Translations under genes and position numbers: made by a program
Notes under the pieces: model-generated
The model's database searches: none
What the model saw: only the letters and a program-made list of their open reading frames with translations
Told to the model about the DNA's origin: nothing
Shown here: positions 46,824 through 55,004 of the stretch, piece after piece
Position numbering within the stretch: the stretch's first letter is position 1
Layout of the letters: each line of letters starts with the position of its first letter
Origin: Flavobacterium antarcticum DSM 19726
GTDB lineage: Bacteria; Bacteroidota; Bacteroidia; Flavobacteriales; Flavobacteriaceae
DNA: 64,000 bases
NCBI RefSeq assembly: GCF_000419685.1
Contig: NZ_ATTM01000002.1
Coordinates: 62,001 to 126,000 of the forward strand
Reading direction: 5' to 3'

Positions 46824-47804
46824 TTACCTTTCAAGTCTTCGGGCTTCTTTTTCTAATTTTATTTCTTTACTTAAAATTTCCGCAACCGCTTGTTTGTATT
46901 TGAAAGCGTTTGTTGCTTTTTTTATTGCTTTGTACGTTTTCTGCGGATTCGAAGTAGATTGCGAGAAGAATTCCCAAAAGCCAAGCATCTTCATTTGGAT
47001 AGGAGTTGGCCCGCTCAAATATTCGTCGTATTGTTGGTAAATCGTATCGTGAAATTCAGAAAAAATAGACCATCGCTTTTCCGGATATTCAGTAGTATTA
47101 TTTTTAATCATGCTCGGTAAAAACGGATCAGCAATTAAGCCTCGGCCAATCATAAAATGATCAATTGATGGAAAGCGCTCTTGAATTTTCTTAAAAGCTG
47201 GAACGCTAGTTATGTCTCCATTGTAGTACAATTTGTGTTTCGTACCGGTTAGACATTTTTCAAAAGCATCTAAATCTACTGGTCCTTTGTAGAGTTGCTT
47301 TCCAATTCGGGCGTGAATGGCGATATTTTTAAGCGGATATTGGTCTAAAATTTCAAATGCATCTAGAATTTCTGTTGGATTGTCATAACCCATCCGCATT
47401 TTCATAGAAACTAAAATATCAGTTTCGTTATGAGCACGATGCAAGATTTCATTGATTTTAGAAGTATTGCAAATCAGTCCCGAACCCATTCCGGATTTAG
47501 CCACCATCGGATAGGGACACCCTAAATTCCAATTTAATTCTTTGTAGCCTAAACTCTGAACGTATTTCGCCACAAATAGAAACTCCTCCGCGTCATTCGT
47601 AATGATTTGAGGAATGACTTCAATAGTTGTGTTGTTCTCCGGCAAAATATCATTTTCGTAAGACTGCTTTATTTTCAATTTACCATTTAATCGAATGTAG
47701 GGAGAATAAAACGTGTCAATCCCACCAAAGTAATGATTGAACGCGTTACGAAATCGGAAATCAGTAAAACCTTGTAAAGGCGAAGAAAGTAGGGTAAAGG
47801 ACAT
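46824..47804 (-). CDS. tRNA-dihydrouridine synthase
   Basis: 326-aa FMN-dependent reductase of tRNA uridines. N-terminal L-S-S-P-L-Q-G-F-T-D (FMN-binding), the catalytic Cys in L-N-W-N-L-G-C-P-Y-P (about residue 98), K-M-R-M-G and I-H-A-R are visible, then Y-Y-N-G-D-I and G-R-G. It resembles DusC/DusA-like short enzymes, but the position modified cannot be told. It is a single gene. Confidence 0.9.
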   Translation of the reverse strand: MSFTLLSSPLQGFTDFRFRNAFNHYFGGIDTFYSPYIRLNGKLKIKQSYENDILPENNTTIEVIPQIITNDAEEFLFVAKYVQSLGYKELNWNLGCPYPMVAKSGMGSGLICNTSKINEILHRAHNETDILVSMKMRMGYDNPTEILDAFEILDQYPLKNIAIHARIGKQLYKGPVDLDAFEKCLTGTKHKLYYNGDITSVPAFKKIQERFPSIDHFMIGRGLIADPFLPSMIKNNTTEYPEKRWSIFSEFHDTIYQQYDEYLSGPTPIQMKMLGFWEFFSQSTSNPQKTYKAIKKATNAFKYKQAVAEILSKEIKLEKEARRLER

Positions 47805-48082
47805 AGTATTATTTAGTGGGGCAAAGATAGGGGAAATGAGTTGTTATCATTGCACTATTTTCTGTACTGTGTTTAGAGCTATTTTTTTGATACAATACAC
47901 ATGCTTTTAAATACAGTTTGAAATATATTTAATGTTGCTACAATAGAGTTCTATAGATAGTTTAAGAATGGATTATTAGCCTCCAAAAATAGTGAAAGTC
48001 GATATGCTTGCTTTTAAGTAGCTTGTCAACATACTGAAAGTCAGGTCTTTTTAATAAATATTAAAATTTTAATAACTTAGTA

Positions 48083-48114
48083 GTTCGATAGTTTACGAAC
48101 TAATCGTAAATTAG
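48083..48114 (+). promoter_or_regulatory. GbsR-type operator and promoter, copy 1 (degenerate)
   Basis: GTTCGAT-AGTT-TACGAAC (48083-48100) differs from the other two copies at two positions of the left arm. A -7-like TAAATTAG (48107-48114) follows at the same 6-nt distance. It is 25 bp before the regulator gene, consistent with autoregulation. The rest of the 335-bp gap from dus shows nothing recognisable. Confidence 0.65.
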
Positions 48115-48139
48115 CAATTGTAAAATAATCCAAGCAATC

Positions 48140-48631
48140 ATGTCGCAGAAAAAAAAACAAGAACAACTTATTGAACAAATCGGCTTAGGAATTGAAGGCA
48201 ATCTACATTTATCGCCTTTAGCAGCAAGAATTTACGCCTTAATCATCTTGTCTTCCGAGGAGGGTCTAACTTTTGAAGAAATAAGAGCGATTATTTTGTC
48301 AAGTAAAAGTTCAACTTCGGTAAATATTAATGTACTGCTACAATTAGATTATATTTTATTTTATACAAAACCTGGCGACAGAAAACGGTATTTTAAACTT
48401 GCAAAATACTCGTCTTTGGTACTGTTAGAAGCTTATCTTGACGGAACTGATATGGAAATGGAGATGGTTGAAAAGATTAATGATTACAACAGAAATTATT
48501 TTCCAGAAAAATTTACAAACGAAGAATCTGTAGGCCAAATTTTTGAAAGTTACTTAGAAGAGAAAAAGCAGCTTGTGGAGCGGACAATAAGCAAGATGAA
48601 AGAATTTAGAGAAAGCGAGAAAAAGCATTAA
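48140..48631 (+). CDS. GbsR/MarR-family transcriptional regulator A
   Basis: 163-aa winged-helix regulator. N-terminal helix, then L-S-P-L-A-A-R-I-Y-A and the HTH (about residues 38-80: L-T-F-E-E-I-R...S-S-K-S-S-T-S-V-N-I-N-V-L) with the wing K-P-G-D-R-K-R-Y-F. A long helical C-terminus probably dimerises and binds ligand. It is clearly paralogous to the protein at 56678-57157 (shared L-S-P-L-x-A-R-I-Y and L-I-L-S-S-x-E-G-L-T-F-E). With a copy of the palindrome on its own promoter, it is the best candidate for the factor that reads all three. Confidence 0.88.
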   Translation: MSQKKKQEQLIEQIGLGIEGNLHLSPLAARIYALIILSSEEGLTFEEIRAIILSSKSSTSVNINVLLQLDYILFYTKPGDRKRYFKLAKYSSLVLLEAYLDGTDMEMEMVEKINDYNRNYFPEKFTNEESVGQIFESYLEEKKQLVERTISKMKEFRESEKKH

Positions 48632-48672
48632 CTAAATATGAATTTTAAACTTTAACAAACCTTTAAACTAAT

Positions 48673-48707
48673 TTGGTTCGTATTGTTACGAACTAACAAT
48701 ATCTTTG
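48673..48707 (+). promoter_or_regulatory. GbsR-type operator and promoter, copy 2
   Basis: TTG (48673-48675) is followed directly by GTTCGTA-TTGT-TACGAAC (48676-48693) and the -7 element TATCTTTG (48700-48707). The operator fills the spacer between -33 and -7, so a bound protein should block RNA polymerase. Confidence 0.75.
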
Positions 48708-48900
48708 TGCTTTGAATTGTGAACTTTTAAACTACGGTTTTAGAATAGTAATTTGATTTTATTCACTTTATTAAAATATTCGCTAGTAAGTTGGCGTCGG
48801 CAAATAAAGCCTTGCCATAATTTATAAAAAAGCTTCTCCTAATAAAACAAGTTTTACAACAATCAAAAACAATTTAACTTAAAAGCAAAATTACTACATC

Positions 48901-49539
48901 ATGGAAAAATCATTTTTAGATTCTATCAAAACAGCTATTAAACATTGGTACGTACCTCTTTTAATAGGTATATTTTTTATTGTAGTAAGTATTGTTGCCT
49001 TTACTTCTCCGATAAGTTCATTACTTACGCTATCGATGCTTTTTGCAATTTCATTCTTGTTTGGAGGTATTTCAGAAGTTCTATTTTCAATTGTAAATAG
49101 AAATCAGTTGGACAATTGGGGTTGGTCACTTACTTTCGGAATTATCACACTTTTGGTCGGATTTTCATTATTAATACATCCAGCGATTTCAATAGGTGTA
49201 ATGGCATTTTACATCGGTTTTGTAATCTTATTTCGTTCCGCTTCTGCGATTAGTTTTTCGTTAGATATTAAAAGTCGTGGAGGTAAAAATTGGGCTATGC
49301 TGTTAGCTTTGGGAATTCTAGGAATCATATTCTCTTTTATACTTATATGGAATCCGATCTTTGCTGGGTTAAGCGTTATTTGGTTAATTTCAATAACCTT
49401 CATGATTGCAGGATTATTTAGCATTGCATTATCGTTCCAACTAAAAAATTTACACAAAAATAGAAAGCAGATTTCTGCAAACTTAAGAATGCGTTTTGAG
49501 GATTTACAACAAGAACTGCGTGAAGAGTGGAGGAATTAA
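48901..49539 (+). CDS. HdeD-like (DUF308) membrane protein
   Basis: 212-aa protein with six predicted membrane segments in three hairpins (about 17-35, 42-62, 73-92, 97-117, 130-150, 155-177) and a charged C-terminal helix. It fits the HdeD/DUF308 family linked with acid and envelope stress in E. coli. The leader from its predicted start to the ATG is about 185 nt, unusually long here. Controlled, by inference, by the palindrome at 48676. Confidence 0.82.
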   Translation: MEKSFLDSIKTAIKHWYVPLLIGIFFIVVSIVAFTSPISSLLTLSMLFAISFLFGGISEVLFSIVNRNQLDNWGWSLTFGIITLLVGFSLLIHPAISIGVMAFYIGFVILFRSASAISFSLDIKSRGGKNWAMLLALGILGIIFSFILIWNPIFAGLSVIWLISITFMIAGLFSIALSFQLKNLHKNRKQISANLRMRFEDLQQELREEWRN

Positions 49540-49649
49540 AAAAAACTATTAAATTTTCAGTCCGTTAAAAATTCCAATTAAAAAGTTTAATTTAGTGTAG
49601 CTCGTTACCGAAGTAAAAATAGAGGTCGTTAAAACTCGCAGGTATTTAA

Positions 49650-49696
49650 TATTTTGAAAAATGGAAGTATGTATTTTAGCATACTTTTTCAAAATA
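49650..49696. other. Long imperfect hairpin in a 345-bp gene-free gap
   Basis: Arms 49650-49661 plus 49667-49671 pair with 49680-49696, 17 bp with a 5-nt bulge and 8-nt loop. No T tract follows on either strand within 10 nt, so it is not a standard terminator. The rest of 49540-49884 shows no gene or promoter that I can support. Confidence 0.5.
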
Positions 49697-49884
49697 ACGA
49701 TACAAATAAATGAGTTGTTGCATTTTTTGAGTTTTTGCCAAATTGATCTAAGGTTGAAGCGAAGGTTTCATCGATTGTGTCAAATGTAAATTTTCAAAAG
49801 TATGTGGCAAAATCAATTTCAATTTCAATTTAATATTATCCTAACAAAAGCTTTTACAAGTGGTAGAGGACAAAAAATAATAAT

Positions 49885-50346
49885 ATGGAAAGTACTAATC
49901 AAAAACTAATCAAAGGTGCCATAAAAACAGCAATTATCAATGGCTTTATCAACGGTGGAATTCAATATTTTTTATTAAAAGACCGCACTTTAATTTCAAT
50001 AACCGTAGATTCAATTACCAATACTGACGAAACCGTTTTAGGCACAGCTGTTGTTTTGTCCATAACATTGGCAATGATTCTAACTGTTATTGGTTATTTT
50101 ACTGTAAAACAAGAAAAAGTTGCGTTTTTTCCAAATGCATTTTGGCTAATTATCAAACATGGTTTTTTCACATTTGGAGTATTAACATCGTTAGCCGTTT
50201 TATGGCAAAAATATATGGGCACTGTACAAGTCCCATTACTAACCGCTCTGATTATTATAGGTGTTATATCTGGAGTTGTTTCTGGAGTGGTAAATTATTT
50301 GACGTTAAAAGGATGTGTAAAAACCAATCCGTTAGTTAGCGCATAA
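49885..50346 (+). CDS. Small four-helix membrane protein, unknown function
   Basis: 153-aa protein with four predicted membrane segments (about 12-28, 50-70, 85-107, 115-138) and short loops. No conserved motif was recognised. It lies between the HdeD-like and HdhA-like genes on the same strand but with gaps of 345 and 227 nt, so co-transcription is uncertain. The ATG is 3 nt after a purine-rich A/T stretch typical of starts here. Confidence 0.65.
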   Translation: MESTNQKLIKGAIKTAIINGFINGGIQYFLLKDRTLISITVDSITNTDETVLGTAVVLSITLAMILTVIGYFTVKQEKVAFFPNAFWLIIKHGFFTFGVLTSLAVLWQKYMGTVQVPLLTALIIIGVISGVVSGVVNYLTLKGCVKTNPLVSA

Positions 50347-50414
50347 TTTGAAAATAAACTAGTTAAATTAAAATAGAACTTTAAAGATTACAAGAGTAAT
50401 ACAATTTGAAATAA

Positions 50415-50519
50415 AGAGAAAACATTGTTATAGGATTTAAAAATAGTTCTTCCGCATTTATTATTTCTGACAAAAAGACCGGAATTCAAATGGTAAAAGT
50501 TGCGGAAGTAGAATCTTAG
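50415..50519 (+). pseudogene. Possible 3' remnant of a gene
   Basis: A 34-codon open stretch without a start codon ends in TAG. Its composition is protein-like (K-N-S-S-S-A-F-I-I-S-D then K-T-G-I-Q-M-V-K-V-A-E-V-E-S), and it lies in a 227-bp gap. It may be the end of a deleted gene; chance cannot be excluded. Confidence 0.25.
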
Positions 50520-50573
50520 AAAAAAATATCATGAGAAACGTGATGAAACATTTATAATTAAAAATTAAAAAAT

Positions 50574-51353
50574 ATGGATACTAAAAAGTTGTTTGATTTA
50601 ACAGGAAAAACTGCAATAGTCACTGGTGGTGCAGCAGGAATAGGTAAAGCAAGTTGCGAAATGCTTTCTGCATTTGGAGCAAATGTTGTAGTTTCAGATT
50701 ACAATCTTGAAGCGGCAGAAAAAACCGCTAAAGAAATTAATGACAACGGCGGGAAAGCAATTGCTATTGATTGTGATGTGACTAAAGATGAAGCATTAGT
50801 AAACTTAGTAGAGAAAACTGTTGCGGCATTTGGAAGCATCGAAATCCTTGTCAATAATGTTGGTGGCGGAGGTGCAGGAAAAGAAAGTCCTTACGATATC
50901 GAAGTGGAACAGTTTAAGAAAGTTTTTGAAATGAATGTATTTAGTATGTGGCGTTTGTGCCAATTAGTGGCACCACATATGAAAAAAGCAGGTTATGGAA
51001 GTATAATTAATATGTCTTCAATGGCCTCGATTAATAAAAGTCCTGCGATTAGTGCCTATGCTTCTTCAAAAGCAGCAATTAACCACATGACCAGAAACTT
51101 AGCATTTGACTACGGACCAGACAATATCCGAATCAATGCAATTGGACCTGGAGCAACAAGAACACATGCTTTAAGTACAGTTTTAACTCCTGAGTTGGAA
51201 AAAGCAATGCTGAAACATACGCCAATTCATCGTTTAGGAGAAGCAGAAGATATTGCAGGAGCAGTACTTTACTTTGCAGCTCCAATTTCAAGCTGGACAA
51301 GCGGACAAGTTATATTTATCAATGGTGGAGGAGAACAAACCTTAGACATGTAA
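50574..51353 (+). CDS. HdhA-like short-chain dehydrogenase (7-alpha-hydroxysteroid dehydrogenase type)
   Basis: 259-aa classical SDR. NAD(P)-binding T-G-G-A-A-G-I-G (about 18-25), D-V of the Asp loop, N-N-V-G (in place of N-N-A-G), catalytic Ser in N-M-S-S-M-A, and Y-A-S-S-K for Tyr and Lys. Sequence similarity to E. coli HdhA is high across the whole length, including Q-L-V-A-P and H-T-P-I-x-R-L-G. It could act on bile acids or other hydroxy compounds; substrate not provable. It ends at a terminator and carries no copy of the palindrome. Confidence 0.85.
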   Translation: MDTKKLFDLTGKTAIVTGGAAGIGKASCEMLSAFGANVVVSDYNLEAAEKTAKEINDNGGKAIAIDCDVTKDEALVNLVEKTVAAFGSIEILVNNVGGGGAGKESPYDIEVEQFKKVFEMNVFSMWRLCQLVAPHMKKAGYGSIINMSSMASINKSPAISAYASSKAAINHMTRNLAFDYGPDNIRINAIGPGATRTHALSTVLTPELEKAMLKHTPIHRLGEAEDIAGAVLYFAAPISSWTSGQVIFINGGGEQTLDM

Positions 51354-51383
51354 ATTTAGAGTTCAAAATATTTTACTCATAAC

Positions 51384-51415
51384 AAACCTCACAACTTTCA
51401 AAAGCTGTGGGGTTT
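51384..51415 (+). terminator. Terminator after the HdhA-like gene
   Basis: 15-bp stem with two G-T pairs and a T6 tail. Confidence 0.85.
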
Positions 51416-51610
51416 TTTATTTGCACTAAAATGTAAAACAAGAGAGATTAAAGTCAGCATTACTTAAAATGGTTAGTAGGGAAATTATAATAAATTTCCA
51501 TGTTAGTTGATTGATTTGGATGGATTAACAAATTTCGTAGCAAGTGAAATTCCAGTATTCGCTATCGGCGATGCTACCTAGGTTTTAATTTAACATAAGT
51601 TTATTTCTAT

Positions 51611-51645
51611 TTGGTTCGTATCGTTACGAACTAATCGTATATTTG
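51611..51645 (+). promoter_or_regulatory. GbsR-type operator and promoter, copy 3
   Basis: TTG (51611-51613), GTTCGTA-TCGT-TACGAAC (51614-51631) and TATATTTG (51638-51645) have exactly the same geometry as copy 2. It heads the stress-protein/efflux operon, with only about 28 nt to the ATG. The upstream part of this 320-bp gap shows only the terminator. Confidence 0.78.
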
Positions 51646-51673
51646 TGCTCAGATAATAATTAAATCATCTATT

Positions 51674-52519
51674 ATGAAAACGATATTAGTTCCCACAGAT
51701 TTCTCACGACACAGCGAAAATGCTTTAAAAGCAGCAGCATTAATTGCAAAACATCAAGATGCAAAACTGTTAGTAGTTCACATCGCAGGAATTAGCGGAA
51801 CTTCATTAATAAAAGCTAAAAGTCAGAATTTAGAAGAAACAATATTTCAAATCAGGCTAGCAGAGAAAAACTTTTCAGAATTTTTAGATAAATCGTATTT
51901 AAAAGGATTACAAGTGTTTCAAGTTATAAAAAAAGAAACTAACTTTAGTGAAATTAATTCTATACTTGAAGAACATAACGTTTCGCTAATCGTGATGAGT
52001 TCTCATGGAACCAGTGGTTTGCAAGATTTTATCATTGGTTCAAATACTGAAAAAGTGATTCGGTTTTCAGATGTACCGGTTTTAGTTATTAAAGGTGAAG
52101 CCTCTAATTATAAAATGGGCGTTGGCGTTTACACAACTGATTTCTCAGAAGAAAGTATCGAAGCTTATAAAAAAGCAAAGAACTTTTTCAAGGATTGGCA
52201 AACAGAAATGAAAATGTTATACGTAAATCCTACAGGGCGAAAATTTAAAAATACGCGTGAGATTGACACTATGTTAATTGAATTTTTTCAAAAAGCAGAA
52301 GTAGAAGCGGAAGAAATTTTAGCATGCAAAAATAGCGTTAAAATATATTCAGAACATTCTATAGAAGAAGGGATTTTTAATTATAGTAAAGACATAAATG
52401 CTGATTTTATTGTCATTCCTACACATGCTAGAAAAGGAATTGCACACATTTTAAAAGGAAGTCTTTCAGCTGATGTTGCTAATCATTCAATGATTCCTGT
52501 CTTAACTATTAAAATATAA
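51674..52519 (+). CDS. Tandem universal stress protein (UspA, two domains)
   Basis: 281-aa cytoplasmic protein of two Usp domains (1-142 and 147-281). Domain 1 starts I-L-V-P-T-D-F-S and has the ATP-type loop S-S-H-G-T-S-G-L-Q-D-F-I-I-G-S. Domain 2 has a weaker start and T-H-A-R-K-G-I-A-H-I-L-K-G-S. First gene of a probable five-gene operon (usp, tolC-like, hlyD-like, MFS, gbsR-like) with gaps of 4-60 nt. Confidence 0.9.
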   Translation: MKTILVPTDFSRHSENALKAAALIAKHQDAKLLVVHIAGISGTSLIKAKSQNLEETIFQIRLAEKNFSEFLDKSYLKGLQVFQVIKKETNFSEINSILEEHNVSLIVMSSHGTSGLQDFIIGSNTEKVIRFSDVPVLVIKGEASNYKMGVGVYTTDFSEESIEAYKKAKNFFKDWQTEMKMLYVNPTGRKFKNTREIDTMLIEFFQKAEVEAEEILACKNSVKIYSEHSIEEGIFNYSKDINADFIVIPTHARKGIAHILKGSLSADVANHSMIPVLTIKI

Positions 52520-52558
52520 ACGTAGAAAAATTTTGTCATTAATTTGAAACTTTACAAA

Positions 52559-53881
52559 ATGAAAAAGGTACTATTTTTAAATCTTTTAGGTATAATGCTT
52601 TTTGGTATTGGTAACCAATTTGCCACTGCACAACAAATGCAAGAGCGCCAGATGACGGTTCAAGAATTAGCTAAGAGTTTGAGGGAAAACAACATTCAAT
52701 TAAAAATTGCAAATACTTCGATCAAAGTTGCAGACGCACGAATTGGCGAGGTAAAAACCAACAGGTTGCCTGATATTTCAACAGATGTAAGTGCTTTTTA
52801 TTTAAGTGATGTGACTATTTATAATACTGGTTTTAAAAAATTGCAAACTGTTGACCTTCCCAATTTTGGTAATCAATTTAATTTAAATGCGAGTCAACTT
52901 ATTTTTGCCGGAGGTAAAATTAACAAATCCATTGCTCTAGCTGAACTTAGTAAAACCTTAAGTGAAGACCAACTTAACAATACTGAACAAGGTGTCAAGT
53001 TAAATGCAACTGAATTATATTTGAGTCTTTACAATCTTCAGAATCAAAAAGTAATTCTTGAAAACAATAAAAGCTTGGCCACAAAACGTACACAAAACAC
53101 CAAGCTTTTTTACGATCAGGATATGATTACTAAAAATGAGATGCTTCGTGCAGAAGTTTTGGAACGTCAATTGGAGCAAAGCATTCTTCAAGTGCAAAAT
53201 GCTATTTTGATTACTAATAAAAATTTGACGTTGCTAGCAGGATTAGACGAAAACATTCTAATTGTTCCAACTATTGATAATATTCAACATAATGTTCGAG
53301 AACAAAACGAGCAGTATTATCGTCAAATTGCTTTCGCCAAAAATCCACAGCTGAATGCGAGTGATACACAAATCGTCATTGCAGAGAAAAATTTGGAACT
53401 AACAAGAACGGATAGATTACCAGTGCTTGCAGCATTTGCAGGTTACAATTCAAGTAGACCGCAGACTTCCGGAACTCCTGTTGATTTATATTCTAATACG
53501 TATCAAGTTGGTTTAAGTCTGTCCTACGACATCGAGTCGATTTTTAAAAACCGTAAAAGAGAAGCTGTTGACAAAGTACTAATTGACCAAGCAGAATTAC
53601 AGAAGGAATCCGTAAGGCAACAGATTGAAGCGGATGTAAATGCTGCTTATAAAAATTATTTGCAAGCGGTTGAGCAGCGAGAAGTAAGTATTATAAACCG
53701 AGACGCGGCGGATGAAAATTACCGGATTACAGATTTAAAATATAAAAATCAACTGATTACTTACCTTGAAATTATTGACGCTTCAAACACAAAATTGCAA
53801 GCTGATTTAAAGGTGCTTGATGATCAAACAGACATCATATTAAACTATGTGAGACTTCTTCGAGTAACAGGACAACTATAA
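52559..53881 (+). CDS. TolC-family outer-membrane efflux protein
   Basis: 440 aa from ATG at 52559 (signal peptide to about 23, ending A-T-A-Q); a TTG 15 nt upstream is less likely. Two outer-membrane efflux domains (about 40-225 and 240-435) have long amphipathic helices rich in Gln, Asn and Leu, as in TolC. It should form the outer-membrane tunnel for the HlyD-MFS pair next to it. Confidence 0.9.
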   Translation: MKKVLFLNLLGIMLFGIGNQFATAQQMQERQMTVQELAKSLRENNIQLKIANTSIKVADARIGEVKTNRLPDISTDVSAFYLSDVTIYNTGFKKLQTVDLPNFGNQFNLNASQLIFAGGKINKSIALAELSKTLSEDQLNNTEQGVKLNATELYLSLYNLQNQKVILENNKSLATKRTQNTKLFYDQDMITKNEMLRAEVLERQLEQSILQVQNAILITNKNLTLLAGLDENILIVPTIDNIQHNVREQNEQYYRQIAFAKNPQLNASDTQIVIAEKNLELTRTDRLPVLAAFAGYNSSRPQTSGTPVDLYSNTYQVGLSLSYDIESIFKNRKREAVDKVLIDQAELQKESVRQQIEADVNAAYKNYLQAVEQREVSIINRDAADENYRITDLKYKNQLITYLEIIDASNTKLQADLKVLDDQTDIILNYVRLLRVTGQL

Positions 53882-53908
53882 AAATCATCATTTAAAGAAT
53901 TAAAAGTT

Positions 53909-55000
53909 ATGGCAACAACAGAATCAACACCAGCGACGGAAACAAATCCAGAACCAAGCTCCAAGAAAAATAACAAACTGTATTTAACACTTTTAAATGC
54001 TTTTGTATTTATTATTACTCTTGTAGTTATCTGGTTCGTACTAAAAAACTATCTGCATATAAATGATGATACTTATGTGAGTGATGCACAAGTCAAAGCT
54101 TACATCAGTCCGGTAAATTCAAGAGTTCCTGGTTACATCAACGATATTTATTTTGAAGAACATCAGGCAGTAAAAAAAGGGGACACCTTGCTTATTTTGG
54201 ATAAAACCGAATTTGAAAATGCCATTTTACAAGCAGAAGCAGGATTGATTCAAGCAAAAGCAGGAAAAGCTTCAGTAGCTTCTTCTGTGGTTCGAGTGGG
54301 AAGTGGCGAAAGTACAGTTCAAGCAAATATGTTAGGCGTTAAAGCACAACTAAATAACGCACAAGCTGATTTAAGACGCTACAAAAATCTTTTAGAAAAT
54401 GATGCCGTTACACTCCAGCAGTATCAACAAATTGAAACGCAAGTAAAAACATTACAGTCGCAATATAATGCACTTAGCAAACAGAAAAATACAGCTGCTT
54501 TAGCTACCAGTGAAACTGAAAGTCAATTAGCAGTAAGTGATGCTCAAATAAAATCAGCAGAAGCGACTTTAGAAAGAGCAAAACTAAATTTACGTTATAC
54601 TGTAATTACGGCACCAGAAGACGGTATTATGGGACGTAGATCAATTACTGCAGGACAATACATTCAACCGGGACAACAAATTGCAGCTTTAGTTCAGCAA
54701 GATACGAAGTGGGTAGAAGCTAATTTATTGGAAACTCAATTAGCATTAGTAAAAATTGGTGACGTAATAGAATTCACTGTGGATGCTATCGGAAAAGAAA
54801 AATTTGAAGGAAAAATTACCTCAATTTCTGCGGCAACTGGTTCAGAATATTCCGCGGTTCCGACTGATAATTCTGCTGGAAATTTTGTAAAAGTGCAACA
54901 ACGTATTCCAGTAAAAATTGAATTTACAAAAAACAATGATGCTAAATTAATGAATAACGTACGTGTTGGTATGAACGTGGTTATGACTTTAAAAGACTAA
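53909..55000 (+). CDS. HlyD/EmrA-family membrane fusion protein
   Basis: 363-aa periplasmic adaptor. Cytoplasmic N-terminus, one membrane segment (about 27-47), barrel-sandwich hybrid halves (about 60-95 and 235-265, with D-G-I-M-G), an alpha-helical coiled coil (about 100-230) and a C-terminal beta-barrel. It resembles EmrA, which links a 14-helix MFS pump to TolC. The MFS gene follows after 4 nt. Confidence 0.92.
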   Translation: MATTESTPATETNPEPSSKKNNKLYLTLLNAFVFIITLVVIWFVLKNYLHINDDTYVSDAQVKAYISPVNSRVPGYINDIYFEEHQAVKKGDTLLILDKTEFENAILQAEAGLIQAKAGKASVASSVVRVGSGESTVQANMLGVKAQLNNAQADLRRYKNLLENDAVTLQQYQQIETQVKTLQSQYNALSKQKNTAALATSETESQLAVSDAQIKSAEATLERAKLNLRYTVITAPEDGIMGRRSITAGQYIQPGQQIAALVQQDTKWVEANLLETQLALVKIGDVIEFTVDAIGKEKFEGKITSISAATGSEYSAVPTDNSAGNFVKVQQRIPVKIEFTKNNDAKLMNNVRVGMNVVMTLKD

Positions 55001-55004
55001 TATA

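Noticed and set aside
46765-47120. Plus-strand frames at the 3' end of dus
   Set aside because: Antisense to dus, starting in the inverted-repeat element.
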